Source of the DNA: Effrenium voratum
Taxonomy: Eukaryota > Sar > Dinophyceae > Suessiales > Symbiodiniaceae
Direction: 5' to 3'
Length of the DNA stretch: 64,000 nucleotides
NCBI GenBank assembly: GCA_963377175.1
Contig: CAUJNA010001724.1
Coordinates: 695,001 to 759,000, forward strand
Below, piece by piece: positions 42,352-52,866 of the stretch (position 1 is the stretch's first letter; each line of letters starts with the position of its first letter). The notes below the pieces were generated by a model, which searched no databases, was not told the DNA's origin, and saw nothing but the letters and a program-made list of their open reading frames with translations. The position numbers were made by a program, and so were the translations under genes.

Positions 42352-42461
42352 CTAGGTCCTCCAGTAGAGAGGTTAGAATAAGGGTACCCTTTTTTCTGTA
42401 GTCTATTTTAGTAGGGGACCCCTCCCCAAAAAAAGGGTAAAAGGGCACTTAGCTGGGGGAC
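42352..42461 (+). repeat. Family A short repeat, intact, candidate intron
   Basis: The element spans 42352-42465 with CTAGGTCCTCCAGTAGAGAG and CTGGGGGACCTAG ends. In the minus direction the intron would be GTCCCCCAGC to GGACCTAG, with TTCTAACCTCTC 25 bases before AG. It separates two exon-like segments. Confidence 0.85.
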
Positions 42462-42673
42462 CTAGACTGGTAAGCAGAAGAAACACCAACCCACAGCCTG
42501 AAAAATGAAACCGTCGGCCACTCTGGCGCCCCAGCCAAGAATCCGAGCCGAGGAAGATGGCGCGCTTCATGCGGCAGGGCTGCCGAAGCATCGACTGCGT
42601 GGTGGGGATCACTTCGCAGTAGACGAAGAGCTGCAGAATGGTCGGGCTGGGCGTGAGACATGCGGAAGCAAGA
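42462..42673 (-). CDS. Candidate internal exon between two family A elements
   Basis: 212 bp flanked by family A copies at 42352 and 42674. On the minus strand two of three frames are open throughout. One reads TILQLFVYCEVIPTTQSMLR and FLGSDSWLGRQSGRRFHFSG, the other DHSAALRLLRSDPHHAVDAS. Either frame joins the downstream segment 42254-42351 in phase if the A element is removed after CTAG. The product is unknown and the true frame undecided. Confidence 0.4.
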
Positions 42674-42792
42674 CTTGGTCCTCCGGATTTGAGAGGTTAG
42701 AGTAAGGGTACCAACTTTTTCTTGTAGTCTATTTTAGTAGGGGAACTCTCCCCCAAAAAAGGGGTGATAAAGGGCACTACTGGGGCACCCAG
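42674..42792 (+). repeat. Family A short repeat, diverged ends
   Basis: 'cttggtcctccggatttgag', 'aggttagagtaagggtacca', 'tagtctattttagtagggga' and 'cactactggggcacccagc'. On the minus strand it ends GGAGGACCAAG, still AG. Confidence 0.8.
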
Positions 42793-43578
42793 CAGATCGC
42801 CGCCAGAGAGTTTTCCGGGATCCCTCGTCTTCGTGTAGTTTTACGCTTGCGGGGCAACTGCCCCCAATAAGGGAATCTACATGGTGCGCTGTGACACGAA
42901 GCAGAGTAAGATCAACAAGTCAGACTAAAGCAGAGGTCTGAAGTGGGCACAAGTAGGAGATGAGCACCATGTGTTGCTGGGGCAGTAAGGGAAACAACAG
43001 AACCAAAGGACACATGTACAAGAGCCAAGCTGAAGACAGTCAGTGAGTAGAATGGGGTAGTGGTTCTGACGACTTTCAGTAAGAAACACCCAGAATGGAC
43101 AATTCCTGCTGCTAGTGATTCCACTGACTTTGAATGAGACACACCAATTGACTAATCATGTACATGCCACACCACTTGCAACAATCCAATAAGGCTTGAG
43201 CAGGGCGAGAACAAAGCATGCAACAGGCACGCAGGCACCGATTCCAAAACCGATGACACATACGATTAGCGGACGTAAGAGCAGCAACTAGAAATTAGAA
43301 CCCGCAGTCCCAGTTTATTCCAGAGCTGACCAGGCAAAAGAACTGGAGAAGAAGCTGTCATTACCTCTGCTGCCAATCATCCTGAGGGATTTGACAAACA
43401 TCTTCGTAGATTGAGCCCAGCCAAGCCAAGGCATTTTGGGGCGACTCAAAGTAACCAGGCACAAACAAACATGTGAGCTGCCATTAACTATAGCCGGACG
43501 AAATAGAATAGCGATCGCAAATCCAGCATGCCCCAAGATCCAGAGAATGAGCAATCCGGGCCAAAACTGATTTGCGGC
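42793..43578. other. Unassigned
   Basis: A loose local repeat 'gaatg-gacaattcctgctg' / 'ctgactttgaatgagac' style occurs near 43075-43140. No gene or short-repeat family recognised. Confidence 0.35.
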
Positions 43579-43637
43579 GCTCAGCCACTCAGCCACTCAG
43601 CCACTCAGCCACTCAGCCACTCAGCCACTGAGCCACT
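43579..43637 (+). repeat. 8-bp tandem repeat (CAGCCACT)n
   Basis: About seven copies of CAGCCACT. A Ser-Ala-Thr-Gln-Pro-Leu repeat in the plus frame results from it. Confidence 0.95.
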
Positions 43638-44249
43638 TGGAGTGGCTAACCCCCATTGCCAGAATATGAGCAAGCCCATCTCAGACCCCCCCCCCCCCGG
43701 CGACTCAAAGTGGCCCCACAATTTGCAACTTGAGCCACTTTTGACGACAAAAAAGTAGCGGCAAAGCAATGACCTTGAAGATCTTCATTGTTCATCTTGC
43801 TCTTGGCTGTGATTCAAGCCCGCTCCTTGAAAAATGCCTGCTCCACGCCTGAGCCCGTCCCCCCCCAACCCCCCGCCCCCTGCTTGCACGCTTGCAGCTG
43901 CGGCGCAAGCACCTCCCGCAGCCGCTCCTGGGCTTCACGTGCAGCCTTTGGCTGTCACCGTGGCTATTGAGTCCAGTTCCCTGTATCTTGGTGGTTCCAA
44001 GCAGGGAATCCTAAGTCTAAGTAGGTTCAAACTAGTCTTGCTGACCACTTACAGGGCTCCCTATATTTCCCCTTAAAACATCACCCCCACCAAGGGACAC
44101 TTCATGGGCCAAAAAGGTGATGCTAAAAACCACCAAAAAGGGGAAACATAGGGACCCCTGACTTACTAAGTACCCTACCCCTTCAAGTAAAGCTCTGGGA
44201 GGCTTTCCTCGGGGTCCTTCAGCTTCCTCTCGACTTACCTTGCCTTGCT
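43638..44249. other. Unassigned
   Basis: C-rich patches (43687, 43860) and ORFs without domains. No repeat family recognised. Confidence 0.35.
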
Positions 44250-44387
44250 GCTTCGATAGGCAGGGGCCCTGAGAAATGGAACGACCCCGAGAAAAGCCAT
44301 CCCCGATCTGGCTTCCTTTAAGGGAATCCCCAAAACGGTTCACCAACACGCGGAAGGTGATTCATTCCCTATTGAGCACCAGCAAGG
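44250..44387 (+). repeat. Family R short repeat
   Basis: 'caggggccctgagaaatgga', 'acgaccccgagaaaagcc', 'ggcttcctttaaggg' and 'attcattccctattgagcac' match 23930-24074. Confidence 0.65.
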
Positions 44388-45369
44388 TATTGGCAGCCAC
44401 CCTTTAAAACAAAAAAAAAAAAAAAACAGGTGAAAATGGCAGCAGCGGGGCTCTGGGCTCGGCAATGCGAAAGGTTGCACGAAACAGCAACAGCTGTAGG
44501 TGCCAAGTTTGATGGGGCAGCGCATTAAGATGAATGGCAGAGAGTGACCCTCTCGGAACGGCTAACTGCACTGCCTTCGGATTTTCTCAGGGCCTTCGGC
44601 CTTGGGACATTCACCTCGGGTGTGCCGGCTCTCCTTGACAAGGCCTAGAACCTTCAGCAGGTTCATGCAAGAAAGGCGTGCTGATTTCTGGGCGCAGGCT
44701 CTCGTTGAGAAACGCCAATAGGAAGGAACAGGCAAAGCATGAAGCTGTTCAGTGGGCATTGGTTCGCCTTTGCAAAGGCTGTTGCGAACATTCCGGGAGC
44801 CAGTCGACTGGTCGACTGAGACCCCCAGCTTGACAGCTCAAGAAATGTTACGCAGGGCGAGTTGGCGGCCGGCCCTGCCGAGGAAACTTGAAAATCATAC
44901 TCATTGTTGCAACTAGGACAACGCCCTTAGATTCTGCACGAAACTCGAAGTGTTCAAAACAATCAAGGTCACTATGCGGTGCTGGTGGGACTGGGAATGT
45001 TCTTGAGGGCCTTTGCGGGAGGAATGCCATGATTGGTGTTTGCCTGGCTTGCTGTTCAAAAAGCGAAGCGCAACGCGCAAGCGGGTCTGTCTGCTGCCCA
45101 TGAAACTGCTCACATAGGCAAAATACACTAATTGTCATCCTCCAAACCAAACCAGCAATTGCGGGCCCATACACCCATCAAGGAACTGGCCTCCCATTCT
45201 CTCAAAAGCAGATTCCAGGTTCAACCGAAACGTCCTATATGACCTGGCTGAATCATGATGCACCAACCGTGCCAGTCCAAGGTAAGTCAAGACCCAAGGA
45301 ATCAATATGATAAAACTTAACCATTCACCGACCAAACCATGAGGGGAACCTACAAAAGGAACCTCCATC
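44388..45369. other. Unassigned; A20 run at about 44408
   Basis: A short poly(A) tract and several ORFs under 110 codons. No domain or short repeat recognised. Confidence 0.35.
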
Positions 45370-45470
45370 CTTGGTTGCCGTTGACCCCTCCGCGAAAAGT
45401 GAACAACTTTGTGTGGGTCCAATGGACAATCAGAACAGTTGTCCAAAACGTCAAAGTGCAAAGATCCGGT
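45370..45470 (+). repeat. Family Q short repeat, diverged
   Basis: 'gttgacccctccgcgaaaag', 'tgaacaactttgtgtgggtc', 'caatggacaatcagaac', 'gtcaaagtgcaaagatcc'. It is the weakest of the Q copies. Confidence 0.4.
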
Positions 45471-46410
45471 CCCAACTAGCATAAACAATTTGACCAGCTG
45501 AGTTCACATGGCAACAGTTTTCAAACTTGTTGGGCCAGAAAGAAAACCGCTGCGCTCTGCGCGAGACCGCAGTCAAAAATGTGACGCGCTTGAAACTTGC
45601 GAGCTCCCGCTGGGCCCTCCGGCCATTCGCTTCGGTTCAGGCGGTGCCACTGAGCGAGCGGCAAGCCACGTGCAAACAGCAGCGTGCCGGCAAGCAGAAA
45701 GCCCAGCCTGGAGCTCCGTGATTCTTAAGGTCTCACTGCCTGGGTGGCCAAAACAAGTAACCAAACTCTTCATTTGCCACTATGGTCCAAGAACTCGGGA
45801 AGTAAGAGGCGGGTCATTTCTATGGAGAGAGGCCGTGTTTATGCGATAATATGTGCTTTAGTGAAATGGGAAGGGGAAGAACTGGGTGTCACATGCCAGA
45901 GTCACCTTTTCTTTGAACTTGATTGAACTCGCACAGTTTACGCCAGTTGAGGGGGCTTCAAAACAGCTTTGGCTGAGCGCATAGGTATGGCTACGGTTGC
46001 TATCCACGCTTGACATCTGGAAAAATGATTGGCTGGGTAAGCGACCCTCAGTTCACACTATCTGAGCTTTCCTTCTCAAGAAGCACATTGGTCTTCATCA
46101 AAGCTCCTCAAGACGAGAACGGCCAATAACTGGAGTGTTGGGATGTATTGAGGTCCACGTACGCAAGGCCGGGCAAGTCATGCCGGACAAGTCATGCAGG
46201 AGAAATGAGTATACTGTCAGTATACTGGCCTATCAAAAAGTTCATCTGGAAAAAAACATGTGCATACATGAAATGAACGTGAGCCCTGTTGTAGCCGAAA
46301 TTACTCTCCTACCCACCACGTGAAACCTACCGCAAGGTCCTTTTTGGAGGAACATGGTCATTCAGGAGCCTCCAACCAGGGTCCGCGCTCTGATCCTCAG
46401 CCCTTGCTAA
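45471..46410. other. Unassigned
   Basis: Plus frame 45508-45849 (113 codons) and overlapping minus frames show no domains. 'gtcatgccggacaagtcatg' contains a short local duplication at 46177. Confidence 0.3.
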
Positions 46411-46520
46411 GTGGCTGTGGCTCAACAAAAATGGAATTCCCCAAAAATGCCACCTTGGCAGATAGAAACAGAGACGAACACTTGCGGTTTGCCCCAGCTC
46501 AATTTTGAGCCACACCGAAG
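46411..46520 (-). repeat. Family G short repeat
   Basis: Minus strand: G-GTGTGGCTCAAAATTGAG to TTTTTGTTGAGCCACAG. The interior 'gcaaaccgcaagtgttc' is shared with the copy at 32131. GT and AG lie in the inverted ends. Confidence 0.75.
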
Positions 46521-47140
46521 TGCTGTGTTGGAACAACAATCGCACCCAATGAGGCAGCTTGCACTTTATAGACGACCCAAACACGTGCGACTCATGCCAC
46601 CCCGAATGGGGAAACTTGATGGGATTGGTCCTACGGAGATTGAGGGGTCCCTCCCACTCCGTTCACATGAAGTCATTTCCTCCACTTGGGAAGGGCCCCT
46701 CTGTAACATCATGTACAATGGTTTTGACCCAAAGCCACATGGCGGAAGGAGTAAGGCAAGGAGTAAGGCTACAATTGACACGCCTGCCAGAACTCGGAAA
46801 GGAAGTGGCTAGAGGGCGTCTGTGCCGGGCAGCGTCAAGCAGCTGTTCAGCGTGGCAGTGCGCGCGACGGCACATCTCCAGGTGAAAGTCGCCAACAGCA
46901 GGGCCAGGAATGTGCCTGAGATTAGGATTGATTGGCTCGTGATCAAAGCCTTGAACAAAGGGATTCGCAATGAGTGAACGCAATGATTTATCGGTCATCA
47001 TGTATATTGTGGTTGGAAATTACACAACGAAGGGTCCGGCCTGCCTGAGATGACCCAACGTTCACCAGTCGATTCGATCTAGTCGAGTGGCCGAATGAAG
47101 CATTCTTCCTCAATGTCAAACTAGCGACCCGCTATCCCAC
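46521..47140. other. Unassigned
   Basis: Contains a family G right-end fragment near 46715 ('caatggttttgacccaaagc'). ORFs without domains. Confidence 0.35.
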
Positions 47141-47142
47141 AC

Positions 47143-47242
47143 ACACACACACACACGCGCGCAAAAATATATTTATAGACGTACAGGCAACAAAGGGAAG
47201 CCTCCTCCTCCTCATCATCATGCTCCCCTCCTTCTCCTCCTC

Positions 47243-47274
<32 letters not shown>
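47143..47274. repeat. AC and ATC/CTC microsatellites
   Basis: (AC)n at 47140-47158 and CTC/ATC trinucleotides at 47203-47274. Confidence 0.9.
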
Positions 47275-47413
47275 GATAGTGAACACAACACAGAATCAGG
47301 GTACCACGCGCCTCTGGTCCTTGCGCGTTCACTCATCTGCTTGGCCCAGGACCCACAGAAACGTGTTTGATGACACTCTCTCCTCCAGCAAGGTGTGGCA
47401 CCTTCACTTCTCT

Positions 47414-47554
47414 GCTTAAAGGGGCAGGGGACTTAGAAAGTAATTAGTAAGCCTGGTTATAACTCACTTAGGAGACTTAAACTTATAACCATGGAAAGTG
47501 GGCTATAACCAGGCTTACTAACCACCTATTAATAAGTCCCCTGCCCCTGTAAGT
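47414..47554 (-). repeat. Family C short repeat, intact inverted repeat
   Basis: CTTAAAGGGGCAGGGGACTT at left, AAGTCCCCTGCCCCTGTAAG at right. The inner arms 'ttagtaagcctggttataac' and 'ctataaccaggcttactaac' make the whole 141 bp a long hairpin. Orientation is opposite to 63449. Confidence 0.85.
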
Positions 47555-48660
47555 GGTATGTACCCTAGCCGGATTGGCTGCCCCAAGCTTCGGCTGAGAT
47601 GCGCAAGGGCGCTTGCGGCAGACCGGTCAGTGAAGAAAGCAGCTTGCCTGCCTCAGCATACTGCGACACAAGGGTCGTCATCATCAGCAGCAAAAAGAGC
47701 GCCGACACGGTCAGCTTACCTGGGATGTCAACGAGGATTGCTCGGTGAAGGCTTGGATGTTACCATGGGTCCAAGAAAACCTAAGTTGTTTTGCTTGCTT
47801 AATCATTCAACGCATTTCAACTTCCTTGCTGTATCAAAAAACATCTGGGGCTCCCCATGCCGCCACTTCTTGAGAGGAGCAACAAGCGGCCACAAATGTC
47901 TTTTGACCAAACGTGTGTCTCTGGCTGCACTGAATCGGACGCTAGGGATGCTGGCTGAGTTGATGTTGGCGACGCCAAACCATGCCTGCCAATAGAGTGC
48001 TGGCATGTCTGCGTGCGTCTCCATGCGCGGGGTCCGCATGCTGGTTGGTGTTACAAGTGCTGGGAAAGGGTCGGGTGCTGGTGTTCAGGTTTATGGGGAC
48101 TTGTAAAACAAACAAGACAATTGGGTTTGAATCAAATCCCAATGCAGCTTTTTCCAGATACCGCACGGGCACCCGGAACAGGCTTTCGTCAGGTCGTGCT
48201 TGTTGCGGCTCGTTCGCCGCTGCGCCGACGAAATTGAGTGGCGAGTTCAAGGTGCAGATGGGCGATGCTTTGGCGCTGCTCCGAGTATTGGTGGGGGCGG
48301 TAGTGCTAGTGGGTGCGTGCAAAAGACCGAAGTCAGACTTTGGCACCTCGTCAAAAACCGGCGTAATTCAAGAAACTCTGCAAAACGTAAAAGCTTCTCG
48401 GTGTACCTTTTCCGGTTTGCCTGGTCATTTGGATTGTCATCCAGAAGTTGAAGGATGTAGATAGATGCTATCCTCATAATTACGACAAGTTGAGGACCAA
48501 AAAAGGCATTCAGCAAAAGCACTTCAGCCTGCAACTTACCAAGCAATAGTCAGTACATGTAAACCAGGCGTCTAACGTGCAAGCACGGAAAGCGATCAAA
48601 ACCTTGAGCTCACTTAAGTGGACTGGCCAGCCACACTAAAATGTGTTTTGCAAAAAAACT
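47555..48660. other. Unassigned
   Basis: A 160-codon plus frame (47982-48464) and a 134-codon minus frame (48346-47942) overlap. The strand is undecidable and neither has a domain. No short repeats recognised, so it may contain exons. Confidence 0.3.
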
Positions 48661-48770
48661 TGGCTGCCCTCAGATGCCCCGCTAAAGGCTTAGCTTTTAG
48701 TGGGTTAAATGGAAAGTACCACTAAACACTAAATGGCTAGAAGGCTAAGGGGATGGCTGGGAGCCACCAA
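48661..48770 (-). repeat. Family E short repeat
   Basis: Minus strand GTGGCTCCCAGCCATCCCC to GGGGCATCTGAGGGCAG. It is followed at right by a family Z right-end fragment (48781-48811). Confidence 0.8.
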
Positions 48771-48811
48771 GAAAAGTATAAAGTTCGTGAACTCAGGAAG
48801 TGAGTCAGTGC

Positions 48812-48926
48812 CTAGGTCCTCCAGTAGAGAGGTTTGCATAAGGGTACCAACTTTTTTCTGTAGTCTATTTTAGTAGGGGAATCCTACCCAAAAACAAAGG
48901 TAACAGGGCACTACCGGGGGACCTAG
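48812..48926 (+). repeat. Family A short repeat, intact, with GTGC at both flanks
   Basis: CTAGGTCCTCCAGTAGAGAG and CCGGGGGACCTAG ends, 115 bp. GTGC directly precedes and follows it, a probable 4-bp target-site duplication. It lies beside an exon-like segment on the right. Confidence 0.9.
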
Positions 48927-49021
48927 GTGCGCATCCGACAGACACCTAAAATTTGAAAGCCTGCAGAAAGCACGTACCGCAGGGCTTCTACTTCTACCTC
49001 AAGATCAGTGCCAACAAGTCG
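48927..49021 (-). CDS. Candidate exon next to a family A element
   Basis: Minus strand opens after CAATTCTTAG (49022-49031) and reads RLVGTDLEVEVEALRYVLSA, then GFQILGVCRMRT, up to the A element. In this frame the TAG of CTAG would be a stop if the donor is CTAG-GT. The frame just upstream (49202-49025, LAEMLSIHEICLVAVGKHFL) is also protein-like but is separated by a stop. It could be a decayed gene. Confidence 0.3.
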
Positions 49022-49031
49022 CTAAGAATTG

Positions 49032-49575
49032 ACAATGACCGCTTCTGATTTGTTCGAGCGTGTTCTGCCCGACCGTTTTGGAAACAAAAAATGCTTCCCA
49101 ACGGCAACCAAGCAAATCTCATGTATTGACAGCATCTCGGCAAGGGACCTTGACATCCCCAGTTGAGCATCTCCCAGGGCCAGACCCGCACGGCCGCGGT
49201 TCACGCTTAGGTGTTGTTGCTTTTTCTACCATCTGTGCTTTGCTGCAGGGGTGATTCCCGAGGTAGGGTCCGGCCGAAAGTTGATACTTGTTTGCTTGTT
49301 CATCGTGAAGCCCGCACTCTTCGTGTGAGTGGAAGAGAGCTCTGGCACGGTATGCCCAAATGTTGCGAGTCACGGGCCTCGACAATGCAATATCTTCCCA
49401 CAACTTAGATCCCTTGCTGCTTGCCCAAACTTGGTGCAGTCCGCAGGCTTTCGAGCTCTCCAGTGACCCCGGCAGAACAAAATAAAACAAGAAGGGGGGT
49501 CCCCTTGTTGTTGCTTTTTTTTGTGGGGGATGGGATTTTGGGGGAGCCGAACGAACAGGGCTAGCCTTCCTTCAA
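49032..49575. other. Unassigned
   Basis: Minus-strand frames are open in parts (see the exon candidate at 48927). No family recognised. Confidence 0.3.
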
Positions 49576-49667
49576 CTAACATGGCACCTGTGGTGAGGTA
49601 CCTTGAAGATAAAGCTCCTTTTGAAGGAACCCCCTGTCAGTTGCCATGTGGGAGGGAGGGTAAAACC
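49576..49667 (+). repeat. Family S short repeat, partial
   Basis: 'aacatggcacctgtgg' at left and 'gttgccatgtgggagggagg' and 'gtaaaac' at right. The right end matches the family S arms at 57099 and 61640 (GTGGGAGGGTA). Confidence 0.4.
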
Positions 49668-49804
49668 CTAAGACAGAGGCGCCCCAGCGCCCCAACCGCC
49701 GCTCCGCCAGAGCTTGGAAGCTGACCTCGATCCAGCAGGTGATCGAAGGGGCGGGCCGGTTCGACCCCGTTCTTTCGGTTTGGCTCAGGGAACCACCAAC
49801 TGGG
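49637..49804 (-). CDS. Candidate exon downstream of a family E intron
   Basis: Begins right after the GGGCAG acceptor of the family E element and is open for 55 codons in phase 0: PSWWFPEPNRKNGVEPARPF and DRGQLPSSGGAAVGALGRLC, to a TGA at 49637. The last part overlaps the family S element, so the true exon may end earlier at a GT near 49668. It joins 49923-50342 in phase. No known domain. Confidence 0.45.
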   Translation of the reverse strand, partial: PSWWFPEPNRKNGVEPARPFDHLLDRGQLPSSGGAAVGALGRLCLRVLPSLPHGN

Positions 49805-49922
49805 CTGCCCGTTTTCAGATCCCTCGCGAAAAGTGCAACTTTTCGTGGGTTAAATGGACATCCAACCACTAAACACTAAAAAGCTAAACTGCTGAAAAGC
49901 TAAGGGGATGGCTGGGAGCCAC
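49805..49922 (-). repeat. Family E short repeat, candidate intron (GT-AG)
   Basis: Minus strand starts GTGGCTCCCAGCCATCCCC after TGCTTG and ends GGGATCTGAAAACGGGCAG. It is 118 bp. Removing it fuses two open frames in phase 0, giving about 195 uninterrupted codons, while the unspliced frame hits a stop inside the element at 49884. Confidence 0.7.
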
Positions 49923-50342
49923 CAAGCAAACAGGCAGGTAGAACCTAGAGGTGAGAAACCCTGGTCCACTACACTCAGAACCGGAAGCACAAGAGGAGGG
50001 GGAGGACAGATCTGCAAAAACACGTTGCTTTTTGGCGGAACATGTTTGGGGGACCTTCCAAAACCGGTTGATCGTGCCGGAATTGGTAAGGTTGTAAGGT
50101 TTGGATTGCTTAGTCGTGGTAGTTTGAAGCAGGTGCCGCAATCCAAGCTCGCCCTTCTGCTCGATGTTGGAGGCCTTGTCCGGGTTCAAGTTTGGGATCA
50201 ATCCCCAGTTGTTACAGCCAAGCTGGAAGGCACTTTTTGCCTCCACACCATTGCAGAGTAGCCTGACTTGGGGCATGAGCTCATGTTGCGGAACGCCCGT
50301 CCATCGAGTACCTTTTTGGACTAACCCATAACCAAGGACCAT
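49923..50342 (-). CDS. Candidate exon upstream of a family E intron
   Basis: 140 open codons from an ATG at 50342. Segments include GVPQHELMPQVRLLCNGVEA, GLRHLLQTTTTKQSKPYNLT and NRFWKVPQTCSAKKQRVFAD. Composition is protein-like and non-repetitive. The exon ends at TGCTTG just before the E element, in phase 0. The ATG may be internal, since no upstream acceptor or stop-start context was established. Another minus frame is also open in part. Product unknown. Confidence 0.45.
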
Positions 50343-50633
50343 TGGAGGAATCAGGTAGGGTCCTCAACTTGGTGCAGGCGAATCATGTCGCTTGAACAAA
50401 TATATATTGAATACTGTTCACTGGTGAACCAACATGCAAGCAAACTGAAAAAAAAGACCCCCCCCCCCCAAAAAAAAAAAAACGGAAGAAGCTGTGTGGA
50501 GAGGCCCTCATGTTCAACTACCTGACACCGCTCTGCAAGTCACCCTTTCAACTGATTGCCGCGGGGGACTCCAAAGCTTCTACCCGTGACCGGGAGAAGC
50601 GCAACATGGCCGTCCGCAAACGAATGGTTTTTT
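50343..50633. other. Unassigned
   Basis: C10/A13 homopolymer runs at 50458-50481. No gene recognised. Confidence 0.45.
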
Positions 50634-50773
50634 GATACTGTGGATGGACGAAATCCACTTCGCACCACTTCGACACCAATGAAAACCATAACGCTCGTTG
50701 GTATTTGCAGGGGAATCGAATCAAACCAGGCTTTCTGAGGTGGTGCGAAATGGATTTCGTCCATCCACAGTAT
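50634..50773 (+). repeat. Family D short repeat, best copy
   Basis: GATACTGTGGATGGACGAAA at left and TTTCGTCCATCCACAGTAT at right give near-perfect 20-bp inverted ends. The interior has 'caccaatgaaaaccataacg' and 'ttggtatttgcaggggaatc'. GTGGATGG...CCATCCACAG supplies GT-AG on both strands. Confidence 0.9.
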
Positions 50774-50852
50774 GGCAACGATTCCCCTCGGGTTTCTTTT
50801 CAAAGGTCGCCGGCACTCAATGTTGAGGTACCCGTCCACGGCAATGAGCAAG

Positions 50853-50910
50853 CGTGGTTTCAACCCGGGTTTTAAAGTGGTGCGAAATTGATTTCGGAGC
50901 CATCCACACT
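50853..50910 (+). repeat. Family D fragment
   Basis: 'gtggtttcaacccgggtttt', 'aaagtggtgcgaaattgatt', 'gccatccacact'. Right end only, directly before a family B copy. Confidence 0.6.
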
Positions 50911-50912
50911 GT

Positions 50913-51032
50913 CTTAACTTCCATTCGCTTATGCCCCCTGGAAAAAATAAAAACATAATTCCAGTAGTCATAGATTCCCTTTAAATCCAACAGGGGAAAA
51001 TAAAGCATATTCTTAAGCAAATGGAAGTTAAG
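50913..51032 (+). repeat. Family B short repeat, best copy
   Basis: CTTAACTTCCATTCGCTTA at left and TTAAGCAAATGGAAGTTAAG at right are a 19-bp inverted pair with one mismatch. Interior: 'gccccctggaaaaaataaaa', 'ttccagtagtcatagattcc', 'aaatccaacaggggaaaata'. Confidence 0.9.
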
Positions 51033-51195
51033 CGACGGTCAGGCCACCATTTCGCCATCTGACTCCTCCGCCAGCATGTCTGTCAGCAGCCGCGCCTGCG
51101 ACAAAACTGTTTGCACAAAGAGCTGAGGGACCGTGACCTGAATCAAAACCCGTGGATGATCTTCCACAAAAATACGGGCGGTTTCACTTTACCCC

Positions 51196-51302
51196 GAATT
51201 GGTGGTTTGCTTTGCTGGTGTGGACGTTAGGAGGTACCTTTCCCAGTTGGTTTCAAAAAGAACTAGGTTCAAATCCCCCAACCACCAATCCAAACTACCT
51301 GA
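51196..51302 (+). repeat. Family P short repeat
   Basis: 'gaattggtggtttgctttgc' at left and 'aaccaccaatccaaactacc' at right form inverted ends. 'ggttcaaatccccc' inside resembles a T-loop but has no matching stem. Confidence 0.55.
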
Positions 51303-52215
51303 ACTTTTGGCTTCTTCATCTGGGACCAGGAAAAAAAACAAAAAAACAAGCAGGACTCTGTTTTCAGGATCCTCCTTGCAGCACCCCGGCCTGAAATAGC
51401 AGCAGCGCCCAGGAGATCACCATCACCAGAAGCGAGGGCACCTGGAAGACACGACCGTTGCAACCAGTGTTTTCGATAGAAGCTCAGAGGATAACTTTTA
51501 TTGTTTGTTTTATAAACAAGTAAACATAAACAAAACCACCTTATTATTGTATATACATATATATGTATGTATATATTCTGACCGAATTGGATTACATTGA
51601 TAACAAAAAACAATAACAACAATAATAATAAACACTGGGAACATCTGGCAAAGTGTGACCCCAGTATCTTACAATGATCAAAGTCACCCCCCAAGTGGTA
51701 GGTTCAAGGGAAACAAGCCCCTTTTATGACTTTGATAACCCCCCCCGAAACAGCCAACATAATAACCCCAGTTGTTCGGCATTGACCATTCTTTTGTGGG
51801 GAAAACAGCGGAATGGGACGTCCGTAGGTTCAACCCGAGTTCCTCGCAGGGACGCTCAGCTCACTGTCGATGGGTGGCTTGAAGCTTAGGAAGTGGCGCT
51901 GTGGGATAAACGGAGCCCGATTTCCGTGAAGCGCCTCACTCACAGCCCCATGTGGAACACTTTTGCACGCTGGAAGAAGCTCGTCAGCGAAACGTTCATG
52001 CAGTGTTTGACTGGGTGTCACAAGCTGCGGGTGTTTTTGTTGTCCTTGTCCCCCTTCAACACCACCAAGGTGGCCTCTAATTTGGACACATGTCGCATCC
52101 GCGACGAAAAGGCGATTCATGTCCTCGGAGGAAGACATTCTAGGGCCCAGGGTAGAACCCCTGCGGCGAGGTGCCGTGGACTTCTGCGAACCCAGAGTGG
52201 TTAGTGGGAGGCTAT
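51303..52215. other. Unassigned, with AT tract near 51550-51630
   Basis: Overlapping ORFs 51830-52138 (minus) and 51893-52204 (plus), neither with a domain. Confidence 0.35.
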
Positions 52216-52296
52216 ATGTGGCTGTGGGTCAAACATAGGTACCCAACACGGAATCTGCGGTGCCCTGGTGGTTTAATTTTGACTCACACCCATGTA
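52216..52296 (-). repeat. Family G short repeat, shortened
   Basis: Minus strand: G-GTGTGAGTCAAAATTAAAC to TTTGACCCACAG, with 'accagggcaccgcagattcc' inside. GT and AG in the inverted ends. Confidence 0.75.
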
Positions 52297-52866
52297 AAGG
52301 ACATATTTACACAAATCCAAAAGGGTTCTGCGATGGGAGGGAGGGTTCTACCCTTAGTTCCCCTGACGGAAGGAGCTTCTGACTAGGAGCCCCACGGAAT
52401 ACCATCCAAGGCCCCATCCAAAAAAACAGCACGATTGCCGTCAATGGCAACGCCTTCTTCCAGAGGTTTGATCCCCAAGTGACTCCTCGGTCAACCCTCA
52501 ATCAACTTCGTTTTCCACCGCTGTAGCGACGGCTAGTAACCAATTAACCTCGCACCCGTAGGAGCAGCTTAACGAGCCAAGACGCAAAACCAGATTGCGC
52601 TGTGGTGTAGGGCAATGCCAGGAAGCCACCGCCAATGGCCGTGCCAGTTACCTCATGTCAGCTGCAGTCAACCCGAAAGGTCTCACTTCAGGACTGAGGC
52701 AAGAATTGAAGATTTCTTCTCGATTCCGAGTTTTGAGCTGACATGTGGGCCATACTGTCAACATGCGATTAGAAAGGGCACGCGGCGCAAGCCCTGAGAT
52801 ACCTTGGACCTCCACTCCAAGACGACCAAACTCTGCTGTTCTCCCAGGGCTCCCTACCCTTCAGGG
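52297..52866. other. Unassigned
   Basis: No repeat family, no recognisable domain. Confidence 0.4.

Noticed and set aside
51260..51285. T-loop-like GGTTCAAATCCCCC as a tRNA
   Set aside because: No matching T stem, acceptor stem or anticodon arm; it lies inside a family P repeat.
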